NCBI GenBank assembly: GCA_002502045.1
Contig: DAPE01000008.1
Span: 1 to 13,515, forward strand
DNA length: 13,515 nucleotides
Direction of reading: 5' to 3'
From: Candidatus Parvarchaeota archaeon UBA573
Lineage (GTDB): Archaea > Nanobdellota > Nanobdellia > Parvarchaeales > Parvarchaeaceae
Shown: piece after piece, positions 7,243 to 13,515 of the stretch
Numbering within the stretch: position 1 is the stretch's first letter
Layout of the letters: each line of letters starts with the position of its first letter
Translations under genes and position numbers: made by a program
The notes under the pieces: generated by a model
What the model was told of the DNA's origin: nothing
The model's input: the letters and a program-made list of their open reading frames with translations, nothing else
The model's database searches: none

Positions 7243-7509
7243 TTAGGAAAAGCTTCCTGATTCAAGCTTAGTCTTAAAGTTTTGCAGAGCTTCTATCAGC
7301 AATGGCAATTCATCAAAATTAACGGTCAAACTGGTCTTTATCCTTTCCTCTTCCTTTCCATCCTTGTCCATTGTGTAGCCTTTCTTTATGCTTATGAACG
7401 TAATCTCTTTCTCTCCTTCTGTTCCTTTTGTCAAGCCTATCTTTATGAAATTTCTTGATCCTTCTCTCGTAATCTTTTCAACAGGCTCATCGACATCCTT
7501 GAATTCCAT
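7243..7509 (-). CDS. Small protein, possible PC4-like single-stranded-DNA-binding fold
   Basis: An 88-residue protein starting at MEFKDVDEP. An upstream in-frame ATG at 7542 would add 11 hydrophobic residues. I prefer 7509 because a TATA-like TTAAAT (7533-7538) lies 26 nt before it and would fall inside the longer version. The pattern is short beta-strands (FIKIGLT, EITFISIKKGYT), a charged turn rich in Asp/Lys/Glu, another strand (KTSLTVNF), then a C-terminal helix (DELPLLIEALQNF). This resembles PC4/p15 coactivator-like proteins, in which a strand with IRK-type residues and a final P-x-L-x-x-A-L helix form a dimeric nucleic-acid-binding fold. That is recognition by pattern only; the protein could also be a lineage-specific unknown. 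The gene is single, between the Lon-like protease and the RHH fusion, all on the same strand. Confidence 0.7.
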   Translation of the reverse strand: MEFKDVDEPVEKITREGSRNFIKIGLTKGTEGEKEITFISIKKGYTMDKDGKEEERIKTSLTVNFDELPLLIEALQNFKTKLESGSFS

Positions 7510-7532
7510 GAATAAGATAAGAATGCACAAAG

Positions 7533-7538
7533 ATTTAA
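7533..7538 (-). promoter_or_regulatory. TATA-like box deciding the start of the PC4-like gene
   Basis: GCTTAAATC on the minus strand has its TTAAAT core 26 nt before the ATG at 7509. With leaderless transcripts the rule here, this argues for 7509 rather than the in-frame ATG at 7542 as the true start. Confidence 0.35.
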
Positions 7539-7642
7539 GCATTTCTATTCTTTCTGATTTTTGTTGCAGCGTGATTTAATATGTCAACTGCCTAAATAAT
7601 ATTTTAATTTTTGGTACTGCTGAACTTAATCAATTATGGAAA

Positions 7643-8467
7643 CTATTTTTCTACTAGCTTCTTTGCAGCTTCAATGTCTTCCTTTGTCTTTATGCTCATC
7701 CACCCGCCATTGTAGATATATCCGAAAAGCAAACCATCTTTTGCTAGCAATGGCAGTAAGTCAGTCTTTATGTTCCACTCCATATCTCCTGGAGGTATGT
7801 ACTTGAAAACATCACGGTCTAAAAGAAAAATAGAAGTCGGTATCAACTTTGAGTTTACTGGCTCAGGAAGCTTTTCATATGTTAGTATCTTGCTTCCCTT
7901 CAATACTACTTTATCTTTTATTGAATAGGAAGTATCGGATGGCATATAAATTGCCATAGATGCAGGACTGTTATGTGCCATGTGAAATTTAAGCATGTCC
8001 CTTAAATCAATGTCAAATATTGAATCTCCCGTTACAAACAACGTAGTTGTTCCAACGTACTGCTTCACCCTCTCAAGCGCCTTAGCACTTCCTTTGAGAT
8101 TATTATCATCGATGTATTTTATGTCCACACCGTAACCTTCTCCATTTTTCAGTATTGCAAATATCTGCTTCAGAAGATCCGTCTTTCCTGAAATTATTAT
8201 GCTCCTGAAGTTGTTAACTCTGAGCTTTGATATTATGTGATCTATTACTGTTGTATCCCCTACCTTTACAAGAGGCCTGTAATAATCTGTGCCATTAACC
8301 TTGAACTCTCCACCGCAAAGTATTATAGCGGTGTTCTGCTTTTCAAAATACTTTCTTAATATGTCTTCTACTGCTTCACTCTTGGATCTGTAATAGATAT
8401 TATCTACTAAAGAATCGAGTTTTGCGACAACGTCTGCATCTATTGTAAAGGAAGTTCTCGCTTTCAT
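7643..8467 (-). CDS. Ribbon-helix-helix DNA-binding domain fused to a degenerate NDP-sugar nucleotidyltransferase
   Basis: A 274-residue two-domain protein. Residues 1-44 are a ribbon-helix-helix (CopG/Arc-type) DNA-binding domain: the strand RTSFTID, helix 1 VVAKLDSLVD, turn YRSKSE, helix 2 AVEDILRKYF. From residue 46 an NTP_transferase fold begins: AIILCGG (47-53), RPLVKVG (64-70), a GSAKAL motif (126-131), TGDSIFDIDL (146-155) and WMSIKTKEDIEAA (256-268). The first metal-ligand aspartate is retained (D148). The GTRL-PLT pyrophosphorylase loop is absent, the PKPL lysine is Arg64, and the second metal aspartate of the W-x-D-x-G motif is Ser258. The enzyme half therefore looks catalytically weak or dead and may bind a nucleotide or NDP-sugar as a ligand. 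The gene is divergent from psmB, with an inverted repeat overlapping its own start, consistent with autoregulation. RHH-plus-enzyme architecture is known in PutA. Domain calls are firm; the regulatory role is inferred. Confidence 0.88.
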   Translation of the reverse strand: MKARTSFTIDADVVAKLDSLVDNIYYRSKSEAVEDILRKYFEKQNTAIILCGGEFKVNGTDYYRPLVKVGDTTVIDHIISKLRVNNFRSIIISGKTDLLKQIFAILKNGEGYGVDIKYIDDNNLKGSAKALERVKQYVGTTTLFVTGDSIFDIDLRDMLKFHMAHNSPASMAIYMPSDTSYSIKDKVVLKGSKILTYEKLPEPVNSKLIPTSIFLLDRDVFKYIPPGDMEWNIKTDLLPLLAKDGLLFGYIYNGGWMSIKTKEDIEAAKKLVEK

Positions 8468-8479
8468 AGTACTTACTAT
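8466..8479. repeat. Perfect inverted repeat ATAGTA-CT-TACTAT, candidate operator
   Basis: Two perfect 6-bp arms separated by CT sit exactly over the translation start and the immediately preceding bases of the RHH-nucleotidyltransferase gene. RHH dimers bind short palindromic or tandem half-sites, so this is a reasonable autoregulatory operator. Further TACT elements occur at 8535-8538 and 8568-8571 on the psmB side. The region is AT-rich, so chance cannot be excluded. Confidence 0.45.
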
Positions 8480-8500
8480 CCTTTCTTAGTTTAATACCTA

Positions 8501-8508
8501 TATATAAA
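8501..8508 (-). promoter_or_regulatory. TATA box for the RHH-nucleotidyltransferase gene
   Basis: TTTATATA on the minus strand is centred about 37 nt before the ATG at 8467. That places the transcription start about 10 nt upstream of the ATG, inside the 8466-8479 palindrome. TATTAAAC (8489-8496), at -26, is a weaker alternative giving a leaderless transcript. Confidence 0.4.
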
Positions 8509-8521
8509 ATTAACCTTTACA

Positions 8522-8536
8522 AGAAAGATTTAAATA
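8522..8536 (+). promoter_or_regulatory. BRE plus TATA box for psmB
   Basis: A purine-rich AGAAAGA followed by TTTAAATA (8529-8536) matches the archaeal BRE/TATA arrangement. It would start transcription near 8558, leaving a leader of about 25 nt with no Shine-Dalgarno motif. The second AT-rich run at 8559-8567 is too close to the ATG to be preferred. Confidence 0.45.
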
Positions 8537-8582
8537 CTAACAAAATCATTACAGAATGTAAATAAAATACTTAGATTCTTAT

Positions 8583-9203
8583 ATGGGCATAGTAAAAACA
8601 GGAACCACGACATTGGGATTAGTCTACAAGGACGGAGTTATTTTAGCCGCTGATAGAAGAGCAACGGCAGATCACATAGTTGCCAATAAAAACGCTGAAA
8701 AGGTAATGGCCATAAGCGGAAGCATAGGGATAACAACCGCAGGTATGGTTGCAGACTTGCAGGCAATGGTAAGGCTGATGCGCTCAGAACTTACTTTATA
8801 TGAAATAAGATCAGGTTCAAAATTAGATACTGACGGAGCTGTAAGCCTTTTAAGTGCAGTTCTTTTCAATAAAAGACTTTCATTGAATTTAATTTACGGA
8901 GAATTTATAGTTGGAGGATACGATACTGCTCCTAAGCTTTTCTCTATAGATGAAGCGGGAGGACAGGGCAAAGATAAATTCACTGTCACAGGCAGCGGAG
9001 GAGTATTCGCTTTGGGAGTTCTAGAAGGAGATTACAAGGACAATATGAGCGAGGAAGAGGCCGTAAAACTTGCATACAAAGCAATATCCTCATCAATAAG
9101 AAGAGACGTTTACACAGGAGAAGGAATAGATATAGCAGTAATAAACAAGAAAGGTTACAAAAAGCTTTCAGATGAAGAAATACAGAAGACAATAAACAAG
9201 TAA
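8583..9203 (+). CDS. psmB: Proteasome subunit beta, catalytic
   Basis: A 206-residue Ntn-hydrolase of the T1 family, forming the inner catalytic rings of the 20S proteasome with alpha subunits encoded elsewhere. A seven-residue propeptide (MGIVKTG) precedes the autocleavage site at G7|T8. T8 becomes the catalytic Thr1. D24 and K40 correspond exactly to the conserved D17 and K33. Other family marks are LAADRRAT (21-28), the TTAGMVADLQ block (51-60), GGYD (111-114), GSGG (137-140), the RRDVYTGEGI region (173-182) and a C-terminal tail of normal length. The propeptide is short, as in many archaeal beta subunits, and the lysine/threonine active site appears intact. It is transcribed divergently from the RHH fusion and followed by the aCPSF1 gene 69 nt downstream, which has its own weak promoter. 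Confidence 0.97.
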   Translation: MGIVKTGTTTLGLVYKDGVILAADRRATADHIVANKNAEKVMAISGSIGITTAGMVADLQAMVRLMRSELTLYEIRSGSKLDTDGAVSLLSAVLFNKRLSLNLIYGEFIVGGYDTAPKLFSIDEAGGQGKDKFTVTGSGGVFALGVLEGDYKDNMSEEEAVKLAYKAISSSIRRDVYTGEGIDIAVINKKGYKKLSDEEIQKTINK

Positions 9204-9240
9204 TCCTTTTACATTTATGTGTAGGTAATGAACTATTGAA

Positions 9241-9248
9241 ATTTTATC
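9241..9248 (+). promoter_or_regulatory. Weak TATA-like box before the aCPSF1 gene
   Basis: ATTTTATC is centred about 28 nt before the ATG at 9273, supporting that ATG over the in-frame TTG at 9249. The match is imperfect, and co-transcription with psmB across the short gap is an alternative. Confidence 0.3.
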
Positions 9249-9272
9249 TTGCAGAAGCTATGTTGTCTTGAT

Positions 9273-11162
9273 ATGGATATAAAAAAAGAAATAACTGAGT
9301 TTATAGCGGACAAGTCTCTTATAGAGGATATCAACTTCGAAGTATCGAATATTGTTATATATACCAAGAACAGAAATTTCTTCCTGGATAACTCTGAAGT
9401 AATAAGGAACTTGGTAAGCAAAGAAAAGAAGAGAATAGAAGTAAGATTGGATCCATCCCTTCTTTTGGATGAAAAAGAAGCAGAAGCAAAAATAAAGAAG
9501 ATGGGCTTTGAAGAAGCTCATATAACGGATTTCTGGTTTGACCCACCGAGAAGCATAGTAACGATAGAAGCTGAAAGGCCCGAAGTTTTATCCGGAGAAA
9601 GAAAAGCAGGGATAAACAAGATAAAGGAAGAAACAGGCTGGTCTGTAACGCTTGCTAGGTCGCCATTGATAAAATCTGACATTGTAAAAGCCATAAGAGA
9701 AATGCTTTACGACAATTCTAAATTCAGGAGAAAAATGCTTAATGAGATAGGTGAAAGCATTTACAATTCAAAATTTGAGGTTGATGACAAATACTGGGTC
9801 AGGATAAGCGCCCTTGGTGCTTTCAGGCATGTTGGAAGATCTGCTGTACTTGTTCAAACTCCTATAAGCTCGATTCTTTTAGACGCCGGAGTTGATGTCA
9901 GCAATCCAAAAGAGCCTGTTCCCAGAGTAGACGCTCCGGAGTTTGATATTTCTAAACTTGCAGCTGTTGTAATAACGCACAGCCACTTGGATCACTGCGG
10001 TTTTCTGCCTGCACTATACAAATACGGATATAACGGCCCGGTATACTCAACTGCACCTACAAGAGATGTAATGACATTGCTTCACCTAGACTACATAAAC
10101 CTTGCAAGCAGGACAAACTCTAAGCTTTTGTTTGATGTTGATGACGTAAAAAAGATGCTTAAACACTCGATAACACTGCCATTTCATGAAGTTACCGACA
10201 TTACTCCTGATATAAGAATAACGCTTCACAATGCCGGCCATATCCTTGGCTCTGCGATGATACACTTAAACATAGGAAACGGCTTCTACAATGTACTTTA
10301 CACTGGAGATTTCAAATACGACAATTCAAAGACTCTAAACAGGGCGGAAACGCAGTTTGAAAGGGTTGAAACGCTTATAATGGAAAGCACATATGGTGGA
10401 GAGTCGGACACGCAGCCTTCTAGGACAGAAACAGAGCAATTCTTCCTTGATATAATAAGCAAAACGATAGCAAACAACGGAAAAGTTCTTATCCCAGTAT
10501 TGGGAGTAGGAAGAGCCCAGGAATTGATGCTGCTAATCGAAGAATGGCAGCGCTATGGACTTTTGCCTGAAGCACCTGTAGTTGTCGATGGAATGCTTTG
10601 GGATGTAACTGCAATTTACACTGTTTACCCTGAATTCATGAACAGCGAAACTAGGAACAGGATAATAGCACACAATAACAATCCATTTTTATCGCCGATA
10701 TTCAAGCACACTGTCAGCGAGGAAGAGAGACAGCAGGTTTTATCTGGCAGCCCTGTAATCATACTAGCGACTTCTGGTATGCTTAATGGCGGACCGGCTG
10801 TTAGCTATTTTGCAAATTTATGTGAAGACCCTAAAAATGCAGTAGTTTTAGTCTCTTATCAGGGTATAGGAACTTTAGGAAGGACGATACAAAACGGCGG
10901 CAGAGAGGTAGATATAGAACTTAACGGCAAATTGAGACATTTTTCTGTAAGCGCACTTGTCTATTCTATAGAAGGTTTTTCCGGCCATTCCGACAGAAAA
11001 CAGCTTGAAAGATTTGTCAATGACATAAGGCCTAAGCCTAGAAAAATTATAATAGGACACGGGGAAGAAGGAAAGATATTGGAGCTTGCAAGTTATATGA
11101 GAAAGAGATTCCGACTTGAAACGCATGCACCACACGTACTTGACGCTTTAAGATTGAAGTGA
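9273..11162 (+). CDS. fttA: KH/beta-CASP ribonuclease aCPSF1 (FttA), transcription termination factor
   Basis: A 629-residue protein of the archaeal aCPSF1/FttA family. This exo/endoribonuclease cleaves nascent RNA at U-rich sites and terminates transcription genome-wide. Two N-terminal KH-like regions (about 1-65 and 66-135) precede the metallo-beta-lactamase domain, which begins near WVRISALG (175-182). The metal site THSHLDH (235-241) supplies H236, H238, D240 and H241. GHILGSAM, YTGDFKYD and ESTYGG follow. The beta-CASP insert is present, then GFSGHSD, IIGHGEE and a THAP motif close to the C-terminus. Length is normal for the family. I chose the ATG at 9273; an in-frame TTG at 9249 would add eight residues (QKLCCLD after the start) with no family support. 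The stop codon directly abuts the stop of the convergent 11163-11702 gene, so any terminator lies inside that gene. Confidence 0.96.
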   Translation: MDIKKEITEFIADKSLIEDINFEVSNIVIYTKNRNFFLDNSEVIRNLVSKEKKRIEVRLDPSLLLDEKEAEAKIKKMGFEEAHITDFWFDPPRSIVTIEAERPEVLSGERKAGINKIKEETGWSVTLARSPLIKSDIVKAIREMLYDNSKFRRKMLNEIGESIYNSKFEVDDKYWVRISALGAFRHVGRSAVLVQTPISSILLDAGVDVSNPKEPVPRVDAPEFDISKLAAVVITHSHLDHCGFLPALYKYGYNGPVYSTAPTRDVMTLLHLDYINLASRTNSKLLFDVDDVKKMLKHSITLPFHEVTDITPDIRITLHNAGHILGSAMIHLNIGNGFYNVLYTGDFKYDNSKTLNRAETQFERVETLIMESTYGGESDTQPSRTETEQFFLDIISKTIANNGKVLIPVLGVGRAQELMLLIEEWQRYGLLPEAPVVVDGMLWDVTAIYTVYPEFMNSETRNRIIAHNNNPFLSPIFKHTVSEEERQQVLSGSPVIILATSGMLNGGPAVSYFANLCEDPKNAVVLVSYQGIGTLGRTIQNGGREVDIELNGKLRHFSVSALVYSIEGFSGHSDRKQLERFVNDIRPKPRKIIIGHGEEGKILELASYMRKRFRLETHAPHVLDALRLK

Positions 11163-11702
11163 TCAATGTATTGTCTTCTGAATGTATAGGTGATAAACTG
11201 ATTCCAGAGCCATTATATAACCAGACATTATCCTCGCTCTTTCACTGTCCAAATCATCAAATGAATATTTAGTAACTAATGCATCGTTTGAGATATTGGA
11301 AAGAAATTCTACTATAAGTTCATTGTAAACAAACTCCTTTAACATCGGATTATCTATCAGCATTTTTTCCAGCTGCCTTACCTTTTTGTAATAATCCCCA
11401 AAAAGCATTTTGTCTACGAACTCCCGGTTAGTATTAAACCAATACTTCAGCAGTGCTTTGCCCCCATTTTTTCTTCTTATGTATTTAATGTCCTCGTCCG
11501 CTTCCTTAAAATCATTATACCTATTTTTTGTAGTATCAGTTGGATCCTGAAAAGCGCCGTAGTGGTCGTAGGCTCTTTTGTACATGTTGAATATTCCATA
11601 ACCCAAGCTAAAAAACTGCGCCTTGACCTGTGAGTTTGAGAGTATCTCTTCAAGAACTGTCATTGTCAATGGCTCTCCAAGTTCATTTACAGTTGATTTC
11701 AT
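11163..11702 (-). CDS. Unknown helical protein, downstream member of a tandem paralogue pair
   Basis: A 179-residue, cytoplasmic, predominantly helical protein without signal peptide, membrane segment or recognisable catalytic motif. It resembles its upstream neighbour (11683-12210). Residues 17-34 share about 10 of 18 positions with neighbour residues 11-28 (LE-x2-LS-x-SQ-x-K-x-Q pattern ending in LG). A second block around KYWFNTN (86-92) and FGDYY (101-105) matches KYLSNSN and FGKAY. Its ATG lies 20 nt inside the end of the neighbour's reading frame, indicating co-translation. A later Met (residue 14, at 11663) would remove the overlap and start closer to the conserved region. The stop TGA abuts the aCPSF1 stop, forming TGATCA at 11160-11165. 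Function unknown; the length and pairing suggest a possible heterodimer, which is inference. Confidence 0.8.
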   Translation of the reverse strand: MKSTVNELGEPLTMTVLEEILSNSQVKAQFFSLGYGIFNMYKRAYDHYGAFQDPTDTTKNRYNDFKEADEDIKYIRRKNGGKALLKYWFNTNREFVDKMLFGDYYKKVRQLEKMLIDNPMLKEFVYNELIVEFLSNISNDALVTKYSFDDLDSERARIMSGYIMALESVYHLYIQKTIH

Positions 11703-12210
11703 ACAGTAGCTCTATCACCTTACCTACTGTCCAAATAAGCTCTTCATCTTTGCTTTCTGGAACAAACTTTTTTTCACCTATGTAAAAAAAATCCTCTCCT
11801 TCTGCATTCTTTAAGGAATCTTGAAACTGTGCATTAACAAAGTTTTTATAGATTGAATTGTAAGTTTTATCCCCGAACATGTTTACAAGTGCATCCTCCA
11901 TTAGGTATACAAGAGTATAAGCTTTACCGAATACCTTTTTTTCGCGGTAACCATTTGAATTTGAAAGATATTTGTAAAGTATATTCATGTAAGCGCCATT
12001 GTCTGCTGACATTTCTGCCGATACTTCATTGAATTCCTTTTCCTTGCATTCAGGGAACAAATGTTTTAGCCTTTCATCAACTTTACTCTCTTCATAAAGA
12101 TCTAAAAGAAATGAGAAGGCATTAAAACCCAACAAATCAACCTGCTTCTTGAATTGGCTCTGCGAGAGAAAGATTTCTAGTTTACTTTCTGACTTGGAAG
12201 TATTTTCCAT
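11683..12210 (-). CDS. Unknown helical protein, upstream member of a tandem paralogue pair
   Basis: A 175-residue protein, soluble and mostly helical, with no signal peptide or membrane segment. After a short Ser/Lys/Glu-rich leader the block LEIFLSQSQFKKQVDLLG (11-28) aligns with the downstream gene product, as do KYLSNSN (80-86) and FGKAY (94-98) with MEDALV following. The C-terminal third is divergent. The two proteins overlap in coding sequence by 20 nt and were probably created by an old tandem duplication. I recognise no family. It is preceded by a 160-nt AT-rich intergenic region with poly-T tracts, so it probably begins its own two-gene operon separate from the surface protein upstream. 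A BRE-like AGAAAAG followed by ACTTATGC (12236-12243) is a weak promoter candidate. Confidence 0.8.
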   Translation of the reverse strand: MENTSKSESKLEIFLSQSQFKKQVDLLGFNAFSFLLDLYEESKVDERLKHLFPECKEKEFNEVSAEMSADNGAYMNILYKYLSNSNGYREKKVFGKAYTLVYLMEDALVNMFGDKTYNSIYKNFVNAQFQDSLKNAEGEDFFYIGEKKFVPESKDEELIWTVGKVIELLYEINCK

Positions 12211-12253
12211 CTATAATTATATGAAGTAATAGCGCATAAGTACTTTTCTATTA

Positions 12254-12370
12254 TCAAAAAAGTTAGCTAAATGTTAAAATGGAAGAAAAAATTTACAGAT
12301 ATTAAATATGTTAATCTTGACAAAACCCATAAAAATTAGTAAAGGGTTACTTAATAAATATTAAAGAAAA
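12254..12370 (-). terminator. Series of T-rich tracts downstream of the surface protein gene
   Basis: Just after the stop codon of the right-edge gene the minus strand reads TTTTCTTTAATATTTATT (12353-12370). Short T-runs follow at 12331-12335, 12286-12291 and 12256-12261. There are no strong hairpins. Repeated U-tracts of this kind fit archaeal factor-assisted termination. Apart from these and the weak promoter at 12236-12249, I see nothing else in the 12211-12370 gap. Confidence 0.4.
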
Positions 12371-13515
12371 TTAAACAATGCTGCCGAAAGACACGGAAGG
12401 CATAACTCCGTTTGGGGGGTACTCGGGATAATAATAAGATGCAGTAACATTAGTAAGTACATTCATACCCGCACCACCAGCACCTTGTGAGTATTCAATT
12501 TCAAACCTATATACTCCCGGATGATCCCATACACCATAACTAGGACCACTATTACCATCCCAACTTATAGGCCCGCTTCTAAGATTCCCATGATATAGAT
12601 TTGAGAGCCAGTAAGCACCATTTGATGTATTCGTTCCATACCCAATACCTGCTATTATACCATCATCATAGACAAACGTAAAATTAACTGATTGATTAAC
12701 TTCTATAAAACCTATAAACTTTATCTGAAATTCGTAACCTGTCCCATCAATAATTGGAGGGTTTTCAAATGGAATCTGATCAAGGACATTATTGTTGTTA
12801 AGTATAGCATAGCCGGATATTGGTGTACTGGTTTCGTAGCCTGTACCTGAAAAATATGTACCGCTTGAATTTGTAACAAAGGGGCCATCTTTTGAGTAAG
12901 AGATTCCTGCAGGAGAATTCAGAGGAACGTCTCTCCCTACAGGGACTCCAACAAGTACAGAATTTGGGCTCGCAGTTGAATATCCTGGCTGGTACCATAT
13001 CTGGTATTCTAATCCGGGTTGCATTACATTAAGTATATCATTGTAATCACCATAACTAGTGGAAAGCTGAGACGCCTCGCCGTCGTTTACTGTGTTGAAT
13101 AGATTTGTAGATTTTGGAGCAAAACCGATATAGACTGTTTCTGATGACCCTCCTGGAATTGTCGCTATCTTTAGCCACCAAGTTGCATTTGTTGAAGTGT
13201 AATTCTCCAGCCATGACGGTATTATAGTTCCATTGTAATAGAAGAACTCTACATTCTGACCGAAATTGCCTGTTGCTATTGAGGAAAAGCCTGGATCTGA
13301 GGATGTGAAATTAACCATCTGCTGGAATGGATTTGGAGTTGCTGAACTTTGGCTGTTAGTTATGGTTATTGGTTCATAGCTTGTTAAAGTTGATGGCTTT
13401 CCAGTTATAGAAGTTCCTGCCACTGTTCCTGTTGTATTAACTGTTTGCAAGCCTATTGTAGGAACATCATAGCTGTACTGTATCTTTGCTGACAATGAAT
13501 AATGGATATTTGCTG
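12371..13515 (-). CDS. Partial secreted surface protein with DUF2341-like and PA14-like regions
   Basis: The frame runs without a stop to the right edge, so the N-terminus is outside the window; about 380 residues are visible. A TTG codon at 13493-13495 lies in frame but is unlikely to be the start, because coding continues upstream (ANIHYS precedes it). The sequence is rich in Ser, Thr, Asn, Gly, Tyr and N-x-S/T sequons, typical of archaeal exported proteins. Visible residues about 68-146 follow a DUF2341 pattern: NVEFFYYNGT, then IPSWLENYT, WWLKI, IPGGSSETVYIGF. The last 120 residues resemble PA14-type domains: NFTFVYDDGIIAGIG, then GVYRFEIEYSQGAGGAGM. It ends in PSVSFGSIV with no C-terminal membrane helix, so anchoring would have to come from the missing N-terminus or from partners. 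An adhesin or S-layer-associated role is inferred. Confidence 0.8.
   Translation of the reverse strand, partial: ANIHYSLSAKIQYSYDVPTIGLQTVNTTGTVAGTSITGKPSTLTSYEPITITNSQSSATPNPFQQMVNFTSSDPGFSSIATGNFGQNVEFFYYNGTIIPSWLENYTSTNATWWLKIATIPGGSSETVYIGFAPKSTNLFNTVNDGEASQLSTSYGDYNDILNVMQPGLEYQIWYQPGYSTASPNSVLVGVPVGRDVPLNSPAGISYSKDGPFVTNSSGTYFSGTGYETSTPISGYAILNNNNVLDQIPFENPPIIDGTGYEFQIKFIGFIEVNQSVNFTFVYDDGIIAGIGYGTNTSNGAYWLSNLYHGNLRSGPISWDGNSGPSYGVWDHPGVYRFEIEYSQGAGGAGMNVLTNVTASYYYPEYPPNGVMPSVSFGSIV

Noticed and set aside
7510..7542. Longer start (ATG at 7542) for the PC4-like gene
   Set aside because: The extra 11 residues are hydrophobic and unlike the rest of the protein, and the likely TATA box falls inside this extension.
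7543..7642. Possible small RNA in the gap between the RHH fusion and the PC4-like gene
   Set aside because: The stretch has some GC islands (CTGC/GCAG) in AT-rich sequence, but I could not find a stable stem-loop, tRNA-like fold or promoter-terminator pair.
9249..9272. Upstream TTG start for aCPSF1
   Set aside because: It adds eight residues with no family counterpart. The ATG at 9273 has a TATA-like element at the right distance and gives the usual MDIKKEI-type start.
13493..13495. TTG as the start of the right-edge surface protein
   Set aside because: The frame stays open and in the same composition to the window edge, and no signal peptide follows the TTG; the gene is simply cut by the edge.

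Overview
The window looks like a piece of an AT-rich archaeal chromosome, most likely from a small-genome DPANN-type lineage; ARMAN/Parvarchaeota-like is my guess, not a demonstrated assignment. Archaeal markers are a proteasome beta subunit with a short propeptide, a KH-KH-metallo-beta-lactamase-beta-CASP termination ribonuclease (aCPSF1/FttA), a TFS-type transcript-cleavage factor, an alpha2-type glycyl-tRNA synthetase and a membrane-anchored Lon-type protease. Shine-Dalgarno sites are essentially absent. Most transcription units instead have a TATA-like box about 26-28 nt before the start codon, which points to leaderless mRNAs. All genes use the standard code, with TAA, TGA and TAG stops.

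Layout from left to right. Positions 1-1586 (minus) hold the first 528 codons of a large membrane protein that runs off the left edge. It has a signal peptide, about seven membrane segments and a long basic, coiled-coil-like tail. Divergent from it is a compact plus-strand operon: a TFS-like zinc ribbon, a thioredoxin-reductase-like ferredoxin/flavodoxin-NAD(P)+ reductase, and an NnrD-type NAD(P)H-hydrate dehydratase that overlaps it by 4 nt. This operon converges, with a 7-nt overlap, on glycyl-tRNA synthetase (minus). Upstream of that on the minus strand lie a secreted, membrane-anchored S16 Lon-like protease, a small PC4-like protein, and a ribbon-helix-helix/nucleotidyltransferase fusion. 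The fusion gene is divergent from psmB, and their shared intergenic region contains a near-perfect operator-like palindrome. psmB is followed by aCPSF1/FttA. The aCPSF1 stop codon abuts the stop of two overlapping minus-strand genes, which are diverged tandem paralogues of unknown function. The right edge holds the C-terminal part of a secreted surface protein with DUF2341-like and PA14-like regions.

Functionally the window mixes information processing (TFS, aCPSF1, GlyRS), protein turnover inside (proteasome) and outside (Lon-like) the cell, nicotinamide cofactor use and repair (reductase plus NnrD), and cell-surface proteins. The most interesting object is the RHH-nucleotidyltransferase fusion. 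Its enzyme half has lost key catalytic residues, so it may be a nucleotide- or sugar-nucleotide-sensing repressor. There is no gene-free stretch above 300 bases; the longest, 12211-12370, holds only T-rich terminator-like tracts and a weak promoter. I saw no tRNA, rRNA, CRISPR array or insertion sequence.
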